A DNA stretch of 64,000 nt, taken from Naganishia liquefaciens. Lineage: Eukaryota; Basidiomycota; Tremellomycetes; Filobasidiales; Filobasidiaceae. The notes under the pieces are model-generated. The model did no database searches and was not told where the DNA came from. It was given only the letters and a program-made list of their open reading frames with translations. Both the position numbers and the translations under genes were made by a program. Positions 21,969 through 33,957 of this stretch are shown here, piece by piece. The stretch lies in the NCBI GenBank assembly GCA_013423385.1, contig BLZA01000002.1, positions 393,669-457,668 on the forward strand. The letters run 5' to 3'. Numbering within the stretch: position 1 is the stretch's first letter; each line of letters opens with the position of its first letter.

Positions 21969-23532
21969 ATGAAGCACGGAATCAAGCTCCGCAAACTCGG
22001 ACGCACATCGTCCCACCGTTCCGCACTGCTCCGGTACGCCCCCCCCGGCTCGCGTTTTCTGGATTTTACTTGTCTGACAGACGTCTGGTTGGGCGTGCCC
22101 CGTGCCCATCATGATAGAAACCTCGTGGCGGCGCTGCTGCATCATGAGCAGATTCAGACGACGGTGCCCAAGGCAAAAGAGGCTGCGCGAGTGGCGGAAA
22201 AGGTGGGTTTTATTTGGCGCGGCAGAACGGCAAAGGGAGGAGAAAAGCGGTGGAGGCCAGCGTTTCGTGGATGGGAGGGGATGGTCTTGGGAAGGACACT
22301 GTTCGAGGCTTTGGTCGGCCAGGATAACAACGGAGAGGCGTAATGTTGATGAGCGAGTGGCGGTCGCGAAGCGCGCCGTCCATCCATCCGTGACGCAAAC
22401 GTCGCAGGGAACTACAAATCTCAAACGGATTTCTGCTCTACACCACATCGCACGGCCTCGCCGCCGGATGACACCTCTTTTCGACCTGGCTCGGCATTCC
22501 AAAGGCCCCATCACCGTGGCCGAAACACAGGGCATTCCTCGCACTCGCACCCTGCGCCCCGTATCAACTGGTTGACCGTCTCCCCCTTCCTCCCCCCCCC
22601 CCCCCCTATCGACAGATGATCACCCTCGGCAAAAAGGGCACCGAAACGGCCAAACGCTCGGCACAGGCAATGCTCATGGTACGCTTTTTCCCTTGGCGCG
22701 AGCGCGGCCCCGGACGCCTACTGACCTGACTCCCCGCCCTCCGCGCGCGTACACAGCCAGCACACCACTATGGCGTCTCGTCCACGCCGCTTCCGCAGAT
22801 GCCCATCTCTCCCTCGTCGGGCGCTTCCTCCTCGACGAGCAGCAGCAGCGGGGACAGCACGAGTCTCTTGCCGAAACTGTTTGGCACGCTCGCGCAGCGG
22901 TATGCGTCCCGCCCCGGGGGTTATACCCGCGTGATCAAGTACGGACGCAGGCCCGGGGATAACGCCGAGCAGTGTTTGCTGAGCCTTGTGGATGCCGAGC
23001 GGGATGTCAAGGCGGAGATGACGGCGCGTGCCGTGGGAAGGGAAGTGGTGGAGAGGGTGGTGGGTAGTGGGAAGGGGGTGGAAGGCTTGGTGGAGGGTGT
23101 GAGGGATGGGTTGCGCGCGGGGCAGGGGTTGAGTGAGCGGACGTGGAGAGAGGTGGAAAAAGTGGTCAGGTTTAGGACGCCGCGCGAGGTCGAGGCGTTT
23201 GAGGGGACGGCGATGCGGTATGCGGTGGGTCATTTTCGGGGTTTTAGGGGAGTAGGCGTTCGTGCTGACGAACCCCCGGGGCGCAGAACGAGCTCTGGGC
23301 AATGCCAATCGCCGCCAAGAACGCACGCACGGCGCTCGACTCACGATCGATATCCAAGAATCGAACCCCGCCATCGAGCGCCAACGCCACCAAGCCGACG
23401 ACGCTTGCGCGTGCGGGTACGCGTGCGCCCGGGTCGAGCGTTGCCGGGACGGGGCTGGGCATTGCGAGGGGATTGTTGGGCGCGCGCGGGGCGGGGGCGG
23501 GTGCGGGTGCGGGGCCGAGGGCTGTTGTATAG
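21969..23532 (+). CDS. MRPL8: mitochondrial large-subunit ribosomal protein bL17m
   Basis: A structural component of the mitochondrial large ribosomal subunit. Exon 1 begins [22 protein letters not shown], the diagnostic bL17 start. Exon 2 gives [21 protein letters not shown] and exon 3 (from 22616) [19 protein letters not shown]. Then come [12 protein letters not shown] and [20 protein letters not shown]. The family pattern [17 protein letters not shown] is intact. Intron 2 is long (22203-22615) and ends in a poly-C tract before the acceptor. A C-terminal extension of roughly 170 residues beyond the L17 fold, rich in Ala/Gly/Arg/Thr near the end, is longer than in bacteria but common in fungi. 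The last splice junction near 23240-23286 is uncertain. The stop is at 23530-23532. Confidence 0.9.
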
Positions 23533-23723
23533 ATAGAGATGGGCAGATGGATGGAATCGCGCGGCGACATGACGTCGATTCGAGCGCGGGCGGAAGCAAA
23601 AAGGGGAGGGATCGTCAGGCCGTCGTCGCGTTTCAGCAGAGTACAGCAAGAGGGAATGAGCAATGTCGTGAATGCGGGGTGATCTACATTGGATCCACTC
23701 GAGTGACGCCCACGACGCCCACC

Positions 23724-26700
23724 ATGGCTGACCCCGAAGAACGCGTGTCGCTCATGACGACCCATTCCGTCCTCCCTGAACCGGTACGTCCAGGTCCGGG
23801 CGGTTTGACGTTCGAGTCCTGACGTTTGACCGCGTAGGATACCATGACGAGTACGGCCAGCGTTCTTGATGCGCCACACGGGTACTCATTTCCTTTGGAT
23901 CGGTAGAGATCGTCAAGCGGATAAGGGTCATGACGTACAAGCTTCTTCCCGTTGAAGGTGAGCGGTATTTGCCTTTCGTCTCCCGTGCCCCTTCTTTGAC
24001 GCAGCCCGTTCATCCCGCCCCAGTGGAAGCCGACGCACTGACGGACCCGACGTCGTCCATCATCACCCCAAAAGTCATCCAGGCGTATTCGCGATGCGGC
24101 GGGGACTTTGCCGAGGCTGTGCCGTTTTGCCTGTTGCGCGCGAAAGCGACGTTTTTGAGGGACGCGAATCGGAATCGTGAGTAGCAAGCCCGGGCGGGGG
24201 GGGGGGGGGTTGTCGATCTCAAACGGGTCTCACGTTCGCGGTGTGTGTGTGTTTACGTAGCGGCCGATTATGATGAAAACTTGTGTCGATGTGAGTCGCG
24301 CTCGAAACGGGGCGGGTTTCCCTCTTTGCAAGCGGCCGGCGGCCAATCTGATCCCATTCACTCTCACCAGCGATCGCATGCGAGACTCTTGCACGGCGGA
24401 TCGTGCACAACACTCGGGTCGATCGGCTCGAGAGCGTCATGAGTACGCGATACAGGTACCGCGAAGAGGACGGCGATATTTCTTCCCCCGTTTCCGCGTA
24501 AGGTCGCGCCGCGAGTCCTCATCCTCGTTCCAACACACGACTGACCATCCTCGGCCCATCCAGCCTCGAAACTGCCGTCGACCAGGACGCCATCATCTTT
24601 CTCTCCTCGTCCGAGGCGCAGCACGTTATCAATAGTCTCTGGCGCGGCGACTGGGTACAGGATTATCAGGAGAACGATCAGATTGATTATTTGCCGTACA
24701 ACAAGCAAGACAGCAAGAGTTTCTGGGATCACTTGAATCCCCATCGGCTGGCCGTCCCGAGGTATCAGAATGTACGTCTCCCCCCCTCCGCCCCCCCGCC
24801 CCCGCCTTGAAACCGGCGGGTCGACTGAACAAACGCATTCTCGCGGCGGATCCGCCAGATGTTTTCAATCGTCGTCTGGTGTTTCTTCCTCTTCATCTAC
24901 TCGCAGGCCGTACAGACGCCGCTCGAGAACCAGCCGGCGCAGCGGCTCGATCCGCTCGAGGTCGTGCTCTATGTGCTCGCGTTTAGTTTCTTCATTGATG
25001 GTGCGTCCCCCGGGAGGGTCTCGTGGGGCAAGGTGGTTGCGATCGCTTACGTTTCCGGAGCGGGTTTCCAGGAATCAATCGAGTAGGTCGCCTTCCACCC
25101 CCCGTCGTCGTCGGAAGTGTAAAGCTTTCCCGCTGAGAACCTTGCGGACAGAGCTGGAAGGCACTTCGACTCACCACCAAGCCCCTCTCGGCGCTCAACT
25201 TTTGGACATTCGGTATGTCCTCTGCCTCTGGACCGATTCACCCGGGGTTCCTGACCGGCCCTTTCATCGTCCCTGCCAGTCAACTTTACCATTCACGGCC
25301 TACTGTTGACCGCGCTCGGGTTCAGGATCGCCAGTCTGTTCTTGAAAGACGACAAGTATGCCGATCAGCTGCATTTGAAGAGTTATCAGTTTTTGAGTTG
25401 TGTGGCGCCGTTGATTTGGATGAGTGGGTGGTTCTTGTTGCTCCTTTGGCGCTGCAAGGTCGGTAGCTGATATGGCTTGCGCGTAGAGCTGATTACGGTG
25501 TTTGATGGTAGGTCTGCTGGCTCGCGGCAAGGCAGGACACGTCTCATGCGTTGATGTGTAGGATTCAAAATCATCGGTGTCATGCAGATTGTCGTGTTCA
25601 GGTAGGTCGTGTCTGCCTCGAGATAATGCGATCACGCTGACGGTACTTTGATACCTAGAATGCTGTGCGTGTGCCAAGGCACGTTGGACTGCGCTCGTGG
25701 CTGACTTGGTGATCCAGTCGAGATTCGGCAATCTTCTTCATCCTGTGAGTCGGCTCGTCACTCGCCGGGTCTGACATCCGATTGACCCTCTAGACAGGCT
25801 GGCCATCATGGGCGCCGGCTTTGCGCAAGCGCTTTTCGCGCTCGATGCTGCCGATGGCTCGGTGAACGCTGGTTCGCTCGTATGGAACGGCTTGCTGCAG
25901 GCTCTTCTCGGGTATGTCTTGCTCGAGTAGGCTAGAGCCTCCAATTGATGTGGGTCATCTCCCCACAGCTCGCCAGACTTTGATACACCCAGCGAGCGAT
26001 GTAAGTCTACCATGCCGTGTCTACTGTATTTACGTCTGATTCGCAACCTCTCTTACAGTCGGATATCGTGAGTCGAACCAGCGGATCCAGCAATGATGAG
26101 CCGCTCATGAGTATCCCTTAGCCTTTGGACTGATCATCTACTAGTACGAAGCTCGGGCTCTGATAAAACGCATCGGCTAAATCGCGATTTGCCCCTCCCA
26201 GCGGATGGAGCATTCTTACAATCATCATCTTGCTCAACGTCTTGATTGCCTTGTTTGGCTCTTCCTATTCAAACGTGAGTCAACGCGCTTTCTAACATGA
26301 ACCCAGCTCTGACGAATTGGCCAGGTCGAGGAAAATGCGACCGACCAGTACATGGCGTACTATGCATACAAGACAGTAAGTTTCCGCCCGCAGAAACCCG
26401 TTCAAAGTTGACTTGTGATTCCCTTCAGATCAGCATGAGTTAGTGACGGGCGACAGAGTCGAGACCGTCATCCTAATCGCTTGTCGTCTTCTAGTCCGAG
26501 GCCCCGATACCTATGTATATCCTGCGCCTTTGAACCTCGTCGAGATTGTGATTGCTCCCTTGGAGTAAGCCGTTTACCGCCATGCGCCTTACCCAAGCTG
26601 ACCCGGACACCCCATGCAGATACGTGCTCCCGCACCGCGCCTGGGACCGGCTCAACATATTCCTGATGGGAACTTTCCTCTTTATCCCACTTACCTTGAT

Positions 26701-27047
26701 TGCTCTCTTTGAGTCGACGCTAAACACCAGCACTCATCAAAGATTCAAACAGTACTTTTCGGGCGAAGTCGTCGACGACGAGGACGATCCTCAGCTGCAG
26801 GACCCAGAAACCAACGGCGAGGAAGGGCAGATTTGCACAGAAAAGTTTGCGGATTTGATAAAGGCATTCCCCGAGTAAGAGCGACGGAGTACACCGACAG
26901 ATGGCTTGCTCATTCGAGTGCCATGACTTTAGCACCGGAGTTTCGTCGTCCACTGCGCTTGCGCAAGAAGTGGAAAAGCTGCAGAAGCAGGTCGCAGAGC
27001 TGAAGGAGGTACTGGAGAGGAATGGAAAGGGCGGAAAGGGCTTGTAA
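23724..27047 (+). CDS. YVC1: vacuolar TRP-type cation channel Yvc1-like
   Basis: A predicted vacuolar-membrane, Ca2+-releasing cation channel of the fungal TRPY group. About 15 short exons encode an N-terminal cytosolic domain (SIITPKVIQAYSRCGGDFAE, IIFLSSSEAQHVINSLWRGDW) and then membrane helices. These include MFSIVVWCFFLFIYS, LEVVLYVLAFSFFID and, near 26220-26270, the pore-lining helix ILTIIILLNVLIALFGSSYS. A C-terminal helix WDRLNIFLMGTFLFIPLTLI follows. A stop seen at 26878 lies inside a 58-bp intron. Splicing to 26935 adds a Leu-heptad coiled coil (ALAQEVEKLQKQVAELKEVL) ending at 27047. Assignment rests on the conserved segments and topology. Exact small-exon boundaries in the first third are uncertain. 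Confidence 0.85.
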
Positions 27048-27260
27048 ATAATACATTTGTGAATCTTTGCGCAAGGCGAATTCTTGTAGGTGAAATGGCT
27101 AGATGCGTCTCCTGGAATATAATCACAACATACACGCGTGATAATACCGACTTGTTGATCGTCGGCATCTAGTACAAGTGCGAACGATGTGTCAGGACTC
27201 TGGCCGATCCACGTCGCCAATCCGCCCCTATGCTCGCTCTCTCTCCATTTTCCCATTCCC

Positions 27261-28205
27261 TTATCTCCTGGCAAATGGAATTCGGAACCCGCTCAACAAT
27301 GCCCTCGCCTGATCCTGCGCTCCCTTGCCCTTGCAGTTGGTGAGGAACTGAATGTGGAACCCGTGCAGCCGCGGGTACGCATCCAGGTTGACTTCAATCT
27401 GCGGGAACAGCGCCATGTCGGAAGCTTGCAGACCAAAGGAAACAACACCACCCGTGGCAGATGGCGAGATCGAGGACGCCGATGCCAGCGGCAGAGTAAT
27501 ACCGGGGAATTCCCGGATTCGCGGAAAGACGAAATCGACGAGGGACTGGATAAAGTCGTACATGGCTTGACCCTTGAGTTCGACTTTGACGGCGACGGGC
27601 ATGCCCGCACGGAGCTTGAATGCGGCGGCACCTTTGCGAGAAGCGAGTACTTGAACACCGGTCGATCCCTTGCGGCCGCCACCTTGCTGTGTCTCCCCTG
27701 ATATTTGTCGAAGTGCCATGATGGCGGACAAGAGTGCTGGCTTGTTGCCGATGGATTCCTTGACCATGGTGTGCAGGATGATGGACTCCAGTTTGGGAAT
27801 CGTCGATGGTCCGACTGCGCGGGCTGACGGTCTCACCGGTCGATTGCCTCGAGGTGCCGGTGCAGGACGATTCGCTTCGTATGGTGTAGGTATGTGAGAT
27901 GCGTCGTGTGTGGAGACTGGCGATGACTTGTGGCCCATGGCGAGATTGTGGTCGTACGTCATATACATGAGGTCCTCTGCGAGCGTGTTGTGATAGTGAT
28001 CATGATATCTTGACGGGTGAGTGGGCCCGAGTTCAATGTGCGGCACGGTGAACGGCTCCTGGGGAGTCGAGACCTCTTGTGACTTTGCGGCTTTCGTTGA
28101 CTTGAATCGACTTGCGGACAGACCCGAGACCGCCGCCGGACGGTGCGCGCCGCCGAGAATCTGCCGTGTGAGGCTTTTGGTGATTGTGAATGGGAAAATG
28201 CTCAT
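27261..28205 (-). CDS. MRPL7: mitochondrial large-subunit ribosomal protein uL5m
   Basis: A single-exon 314-residue protein. The first 35 residues are basic and hydroxylated ([19 protein letters not shown]), as in mitochondrial presequences. The uL5 fold spans about residues 135-314: [52 protein letters not shown] and [10 protein letters not shown]. The C-terminal domain contains [20 protein letters not shown]. Length and layout match fungal MRPL7. Its 3' end converges with the YVC1 gene about 210 bp away. An 88-codon minus-strand frame just upstream (28258-28524) is not convincing. Confidence 0.93.
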   Translation of the reverse strand: MSIFPFTITKSLTRQILGGAHRPAAVSGLSASRFKSTKAAKSQEVSTPQEPFTVPHIELGPTHPSRYHDHYHNTLAEDLMYMTYDHNLAMGHKSSPVSTHDASHIPTPYEANRPAPAPRGNRPVRPSARAVGPSTIPKLESIILHTMVKESIGNKPALLSAIMALRQISGETQQGGGRKGSTGVQVLASRKGAAAFKLRAGMPVAVKVELKGQAMYDFIQSLVDFVFPRIREFPGITLPLASASSISPSATGGVVSFGLQASDMALFPQIEVNLDAYPRLHGFHIQFLTNCKGKGAQDQARALLSGFRIPFARR

Positions 28206-28638
28206 GGTGGATGGAGCTTACAAGTGAACGGCGAGCTAGTCTGTGTGACATCGTAGTCTAGGTTGCAAGTCGAGAAAACGCTGGGTCGCGCACGACGGAG
28301 GAAGCAGCAATCGACGAAATCTCGGGCAGGTGAAACACGGAGCTTAGCGATGGCATGTCCGCATCGGCAGTGCTCCTTGCCCCTCCGCGTTTGGCTGTCA
28401 GGCCCTCGGGAGCGCAGGCTTCGCCTCGATTTGGGGCTTCAGGCAGCTCCTCGGGCAAACGCAACTTGGCCCAGATGGCAGGGTCGATCCGACGAATAGA
28501 CCAATAGCTTCTTTTCTTCCGCAAATTCTTCGCTGCAACATATGCCTATATACAACCTATACAACTTTTACTGAACCCACAACGGCGGAATGCAACCCAG
28601 CTACACGTCCGCCGCCCCAACATTTATATCGGGCCATC

Positions 28639-30425
28639 TTACAGCGTTACCAAGCACTTGTGGGCTCTCGGCGTGATCAAGAAGAAATTCTCAAATTCCA
28701 TATCGGCGACCGTCGTCTGCGGCGAGACCTGCGCCGCGGGATGAGCCTTGAAAAATGTCATGGTGCCGAGGGCGATCTCGAATCTCGCCAGATGGATGCC
28801 GAGACATACTATAGCGGGGCGTGCGTCAATGCGACTCCAACACTGAGGAGGACAGAAGACTCACCTCGCGTGCCGCCGCCAAAAGGCATGAATGCGTCTT
28901 TCATCTTCTGGGTTGGCGACAGCCAGCGTTCGGGGTTGAAACTAGAAGAGATCAACGTACGGCTCTGTGTGCGCCAAATAGGTCGAGCTCACCTTTGGGG
29001 TTCCGGAAAGATGTCGCCGTTCCGGTGCAAGGAATACGCCTGAGTCGCGACGACCGTGTTCTCGGGTATGAAATACCCATCGAGCAAACGCCCACCTGCG
29101 GGCGTCGACCTGGGCAGGCCGCCCGGCGCGGCACCATACAGTCGCAGCGTTTCTTGAATCACCGCCTGAAGATATGGAAGCTCCTCTGCGTCCGCCGTAC
29201 CAAAAGCTTCACCGTGGACTTCTTGTTCGATTTCTCGCAAAAGCTTGTCTTTGACCCTTGGGTTCCGCAAGACCGCCCAGATCAGATACGTCAGCGTGAC
29301 CGAGGTCGTGTCCGTGCCCGCGATGATCAAGTTTTGCGCCTCGCGGGCAATCGTCGAGTCGTCGAGCGCGCCCTCGGCCATGTTGGTGAATAGCGTCTTT
29401 CGACATCCTCCCTTGCGTTCCATGGAGCGGTACTGAGCGATTGCTCGTTCGCCGTAGATCTCGAGTCTGCGGAAGGCGCCTACGGCGTTGCGGAGTGCGG
29501 GAATGGGCATGTATTGCGCAATGTTGAAGATCAGGGGAAAGTCTGCGCGAAGTCCCGACAGGATGAATGTCTTGAGGAGATCCTTGGTATATTGCGAGGG
29601 CTAAAGCGACGAATGAGCTGGAAGATGACGGAAGGGAGGGCCGAGGGGAAGCGCTCACCTGACCGGTCTCTAGAGCATGGAAACCTTCTCCGAATCCAAG
29701 TTCAGCAATGACATCCGTCGTCATATAGGTCCACCACTCGAGCACATCCGCCACGCCGCCATTCCGGGCTGCCATCTGGGTCATACCGTTGACCGCCATT
29801 TCTGCCTTTTCCTTCAACATTTCTTCCCATTCCAGAATCCCGCCTTTGGAGAACGGCTGGGAAAAGAGTTTGCGCCTGGTCGCGTGTGTCTTGGGATCGC
29901 GTTGCGAGAAGAGGCCGGCCTCGCTCGGTTCCTCGCCCGAGATGATGGGATACCATGGGGATTTGACGAAACCCGAGCCGATTCTGTGGATCTCTTTGAC
30001 CGAGGCGAGGTCGTTGACGGCCACTTCGTTTGGCGAGATGCGGACGATGGGGCCTGATGAAGGGTCGTTAGCGGTGCTGGATCAGGTGGTGTCATGTGCT
30101 TGTGGACTTGCCGTAGCGTTGATGCAGTGCATCCACGTAGTATATCCTTCGTCCCTTCAAGGTTTGGATCTTGAGCGGCCAGTCGGTGAAACGGTTCAGC
30201 AACGGGCCGGGCACTCTGGCCAACGGCGAAAAGAAGCCGGCAGAGATTGCCTGAGCCAATGTTGGGCATTTCAATATGCTGCAGAGCAAGGTGCGAGACA
30301 GTATGACTCACTTGAGCGAGTTGCCATGATATGTATCCCAGAACCAGGGCGCCGAGCAGCCAGTACGAGGACAGCTCTTTCGTGAGATTGGGCCAGGCGA
30401 TGGTACTGGACTGCAGCACCGGCAT
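28639..30425 (-). CDS. cytochrome P450 monooxygenase, part of a putative small cluster
   Basis: A membrane-bound heme monooxygenase. The start at 30425 gives an N-terminal hydrophobic helix (YWLLGALVLGYISW). Then follow ARVPGPLLNRFTDWP, the I-helix motif AGTDTTSVTLTYLIW, the K-helix ETLR, GYFIPENTVV, FNPERWLSP and the heme loop FMPFGGGTR-x-CLG, with an intron between the Arg and Cys codons. The last exon ends at 28639. All landmarks are intact, so it is probably active. It diverges from the acetoacetate-decarboxylase-like gene across about 640 bp. With the cupin gene beyond, this forms a three-gene metabolic group. Substrate unknown. Confidence 0.88.
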
Positions 30426-31066
30426 GTTGGCAGTCGAGTGCTTTGGGTGGTCATACATTCAGTTCTCGACAACACGACAAGTGCTATTATATCGCTGCAC
30501 GGGATAGAGTCAGGATCCAAGGTGTAGTAGCGGTGGGGAATAGCACTGCTCACCTCATGAATAAAAGTCATCAGGTGCGGGGTCCGGGGCGCGGGGCTCG
30601 GTGGGGACCGGTGAGGAGGACAGCACACTCCTCCATTCGTTGTGAACCCTGCTCCCGACCGCTGAGACCACGCCTGGTGCAGTAGACTGCTTTCCAGGGC
30701 GTTCCGGTGTGCCCAGCTGGAAGGGTGCCTCGCCTCGGTCATGCCGCCGAGCGAACCCGCTCAACCCGGCTACGCTCGCTGGGTGTTGGGCTGTTGGTTA
30801 AATCCTGAAACTCCGCGCGCCCTTCGGCTTGCTCCGTGCCGGCAGAGTCGAGACAAAGGAGACAAACAAGGAGACCGAGACCGAGAGGTGTCTTGTCTTG
30901 ATCTTTCCTCGAAATACAGCCGCTCAGATGAGGGGTGCCATGGTCGTCCGGTCCAACACTGGCTCTCAGCTGGGAACATTCGTCCAACGGTGCATCAAGG
31001 AGCTCGCGCACGCCAATCGGCAACGTTCAGCGTCCACGCTTCCACCAGCCAACCTCGAATTCCGGC
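30426..31066. promoter_or_regulatory. divergent promoter region, P450 and decarboxylase-like gene
   Basis: 641 bp between divergent start codons. No gene is supported here. A shared bidirectional promoter is inferred from the arrangement only. Confidence 0.4.
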
Positions 31067-32394
31067 ATGTTTGAAGACACTGGACTCTATCATCGACAAC
31101 CCGTTGGGTTTGGCCCGGCTTCGGGTCCAAGGCGAGTATCCATGCGTCATCCATCGCGTCGTGCTGTTAACGGATCGTGCCATCCTGCACAGACAAGGTC
31201 CTGATGGGAAGCGATTCACAACATGGGGGGAATCTGAGGTCCATTTGACGAGTATGTTTGACCCTGCATTCCTCGTGACTCTCGTACTGATTCACCAATC
31301 CAGGCATCGTGTACGACTGCGAACGCGCATCTCTCCAAGCCCTTCTACCGACCGGATACGAAATCGATACAGAGATCTCGCAACCGACCGTCTTGTTCGA
31401 GGCGATGAATCTGCGCAACTTGCCCTGGCTTGCCGGTCGAGGTACGTTCATACGGGCTCGGCCGGAATTGGGAAGGACCTGACGCCAAGCTCGGACAGGG
31501 TACAACACGTTTGGCGTGTATGCCAATGATGTTGTCTGCAAGAATAGCAAAGAACCCGTCAAGGCCTCGTACCTTCTCGTCTTGTTTGAAAACTGTTGCG
31601 ACCCCATCATCACGGGACGGGAGGAGCTGGGCTTTCCGTGCGTGCGGAGAAAAGAGTCTGCAGTCGTGCGATGAGTCTGATTTCTCTGCCATACACAGCA
31701 AGGTTTGGGCTGAATTGCCTGACCCGATCACCGAGGATGGCAAGCTCATCCACACCGCTGTCAGTGGGCTACCGGCAAACGTCTGTTGACTCGATACTGA
31801 TCGCCGTGCTTCTTCAGTCCTGGCTTGGAACGGAATTCATCAAGTGAGCAGATTGAGGCGTTGCATCTCGAACGTGCCTGACCTCGCATACTCAAGACTA
31901 TCCGTGCCAAACATCGAGGAACGTCCCATAGAGGAATCCCCCTCGATGTTCAAGAGGCCCTATACCATGCGTACGTTCCGACCGCGCGAACAGCGTCGGG
32001 TTGTTGCTTACCAGTCAGCGCTACGACAGCGACCGTTGAAGGTCTTCTTCACCATCGATACGTACCGTCCGTTGGCGAGCCAGGCAAACATGATGCCTCG
32101 TATCCGATATTCGTGCCCGGGGCCGGAGACCGCAAGCCGCCGTGAGCTTACACCTTCCAGGACGTCGTTGAAGAGGACACTGACACATACCATAGTATCA
32201 CTCGGTTCGCGACGATGAGCGAATCCACTGTTCAAGACTGTCGTCTGGAGATTACACGGCATCCGTGGGAGCGATTGCCGACCATTGGGAATATCGTGGA
32301 TGGGCTGGCAAATTTACAGTTGGGCAAAGTGCGGGAGTTTGCGCATCAGACTATTGCCGGGGCGGGCGACGTGGCGGGTACGAGGAGAATCTAA
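31067..32394 (+). CDS. acetoacetate decarboxylase (ADC) superfamily protein
   Basis: The start at 31067 gives MFEDTGLYHRQPVGFGPASGPR, the typical opening of fungal ADC-like proteins. Spliced exons continue with SIVYDCERASLQALLPTGYEID, LAGRGYNTFGVYANDVVC and LLVLFENCCDPIITGREELGFPKVWAELPDPI. Next come SWLGTEFIKLSVPNIEE and HHRYVPSVGEPGKHDASYPIFVPG, and the stop is at 32392-32394. The GREELG-pKxxAE block is the family signature. Several members of this superfamily are decarboxylases or cyclases of small acids, and others have unknown chemistry. I did not confirm the catalytic Lys of true acetoacetate decarboxylase. Context with a P450 and a cupin suggests secondary or catabolic metabolism. Confidence 0.82.
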
Positions 32395-32445
32395 GCGGTG
32401 TATACGTGCAGAGGACAATCTGAGCGGTGTATACGTGCAGATATT
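32388..32445. repeat. 29-bp tandem duplication over the decarboxylase stop codon
   Basis: Two adjacent 29-bp units (32388-32416 and 32417-32445) both contain GCGGTGTATACGTGCAGA. They differ at the position that makes the stop: AATCTAAGC in the first and AATCTGAGC in the second. Confidence 0.8.
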
Positions 32446-32602
32446 CTGTTGCATCGTGGGACTCCAGTTGGCCAAGCTGTAGGAGACGGCCGCGCACAAT
32501 GATCATTCCTTTGGAACACTTGTCCCGCAAAAAGTAGCAATGCATCTTCTACTCCTGTTATACAACTCGCGGCTCTTCGATACGTATACGGCCGTCGTCT
32601 TC

Positions 32603-33255
32603 TTACATGTTGCCTTCCAAAGTCTTGCCGTCGATCTTGACGGGCTCCGATGCAATCAGGATGAACATCATTCGAGCCCACTTGTCAGTCTTGTTCCACC
32701 ATTGATGGATGCTGCATTCCGGCGAATCAGCCATGCGACGTGCGCATCGGACAAGTGACTCACGTTCCCCGCTGAACCACAACGTCTGACTGCGTCATCT
32801 TCCTGATCTCCCCGTTGTCCAGCTCCATCTCCAGATCACCAAAGATCACCACGCCATAGTCGAGAGATACCGTTCGATGCATCGGCGAGTAGGTCTTTGG
32901 CGGGAAATCGACGAATCGGCAGACGATACCGTCTTTGCTTGCGAGCGTTGACGAGTTCTTGGTGTAAGCCTTGTCTTCGGTGTCTTGAATGGGCACGGGG
33001 AAGCCTTGAGTTGTCCATGGAACCTAGAGGACACGATCAGACAAAGACAAACAGCATCCGGCAGCGGACAAGACTCACATGGAAAATGGCGCATTCCTCC
33101 TCGGACTTGTAAAAACTCGTGCTTGGGATCTCGCCCTCCAGCCAAAAAGTAGCGTCTCCCTTGTCGTTGTGCGTGGTCACCAGTCTTCGTGGATGAGCAG
33201 GCGCAGTGTGCATCTTGCTGTCCTGAGGGATCTCGGCCGAGGGTGGAGGAGCCAT
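32603..33255 (-). CDS. cupin-domain protein
   Basis: A small single-cupin beta-barrel protein, about 180 residues in three exons. Exon 1 (33255-33079) encodes RRLVTTHNDKGDATFWLEGEIP, typical of fungal cupin-2 proteins. Exon 2 has the cupin motif 1 region YSPMHRTVSLDYGVVIFGDLEMELDNGE and VVQRGT. Exon 3 has motif 2, IHQWWNKTDKWARMMFIL. Potential metal ligands are His in PMHRT, Glu in EMELD and His in IHQWW. Members act as isomerases, dioxygenase-like enzymes or tailoring enzymes in fungal pathways, often next to P450s. It converges with the ADC-like gene (about 210 bp between stops). Splice phases agree. Specific reaction unknown. Confidence 0.85.
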
Positions 33256-33658
33256 GGTGTCAAGTGGCGACGGAGAATGAAGGTATCGTTAATTGCAGGG
33301 CAGACGGTTGTCGGCGTTGCTCAAGCGAAGCGTCGGCCAGGTTGGGGGCTGCTTATATGAGCAAACCGCAAAGTGTAGGCCATGATGAGCGGACGCTGAT
33401 GCGGAGGCTTGCCGGATAGCTCGGCAGAGGAACGAGCGCCCGCGGCAGATTTCAAGTTACACCGGCAGGACATATGATCAGGCGAGACAACCACTGGCTC
33501 GGTCTCAGCGTCTGAAGCAGCACAAGCCGCACGAGAGTGCGCAGTGTACGTCTTACAGGGTCCGCCACCTCCTGACCCGCGGAAACATCGGATCAAGAGG
33601 AGCGATCGATGTCTGACGGCGCGGAAGAAATATTTTGAAACATAAACCAGATTTGTCT
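33256..33658. other. intergenic region, cupin promoter side
   Basis: About 400 bp upstream of the cupin start. No gene or repeat recognised. Confidence 0.5.
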
Positions 33659-33676
33659 TAAAACAGCATCAACAAG

Positions 33677-33779
33677 CCTGATTAGCACAGTGGTAGTGCG
33701 TGTCTTTCCTACTTCAATGGTTTCACAACCCATTGCGGGGACAAGGACAAGGTCGTGGGTTCGATCCCCACATTGGGTT
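33677..33779 (+). tRNA. tRNA-like gene, copy 1 (anticodon CCT, Arg, if intron-spliced)
   Basis: The D arm GCAC-AGTGGTA-GTGC, anticodon stem TGTCT/GGACA with loop starting TTCCTA (anticodon CCT), variable AGGTC, and a perfect T arm GTGGG-TTCGATC-CCCAC can all be drawn. The acceptor pairs GCCTGAT with ATTGGGT but needs G-U pairs at several positions, including the first. A roughly 30-nt intron follows base 37. The intron contains a 16-nt string almost complementary to the T-arm/acceptor 3' side, so an alternative hairpin competes with the cloverleaf. It could be a functional tRNA-Arg or a pseudo-tRNA. Confidence 0.45.
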
Positions 33780-33854
33780 GTCCTTTTTGCACTTCCGACA
33801 CCAGCAAACTGGGCCCTTCCAGGCTCAGAGTTCGTGTTAAAACAGCATCAACAA

Positions 33855-33957
33855 GCCTGATTAGCACAGTGGTAGTGCGTGTCTTTCCTACTTCAATGGT
33901 TTCACAACCCATTGCGGGGACAAGGACAAGGTCGTGGGTTCGATCCCCACATTGGGT
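33855..33957 (+). tRNA. tRNA-like gene, copy 2
   Basis: Essentially the same sequence as copy 1, in the second unit of the tandem duplication, with the same cloverleaf, intron and weak acceptor stem. Confidence 0.45.

Noticed and set aside
28258-28524. 88-codon minus-strand frame upstream of uL5m
   Set aside because: No motif, start context or splice link to uL5m or the P450. Probably fortuitous in GC-rich DNA.
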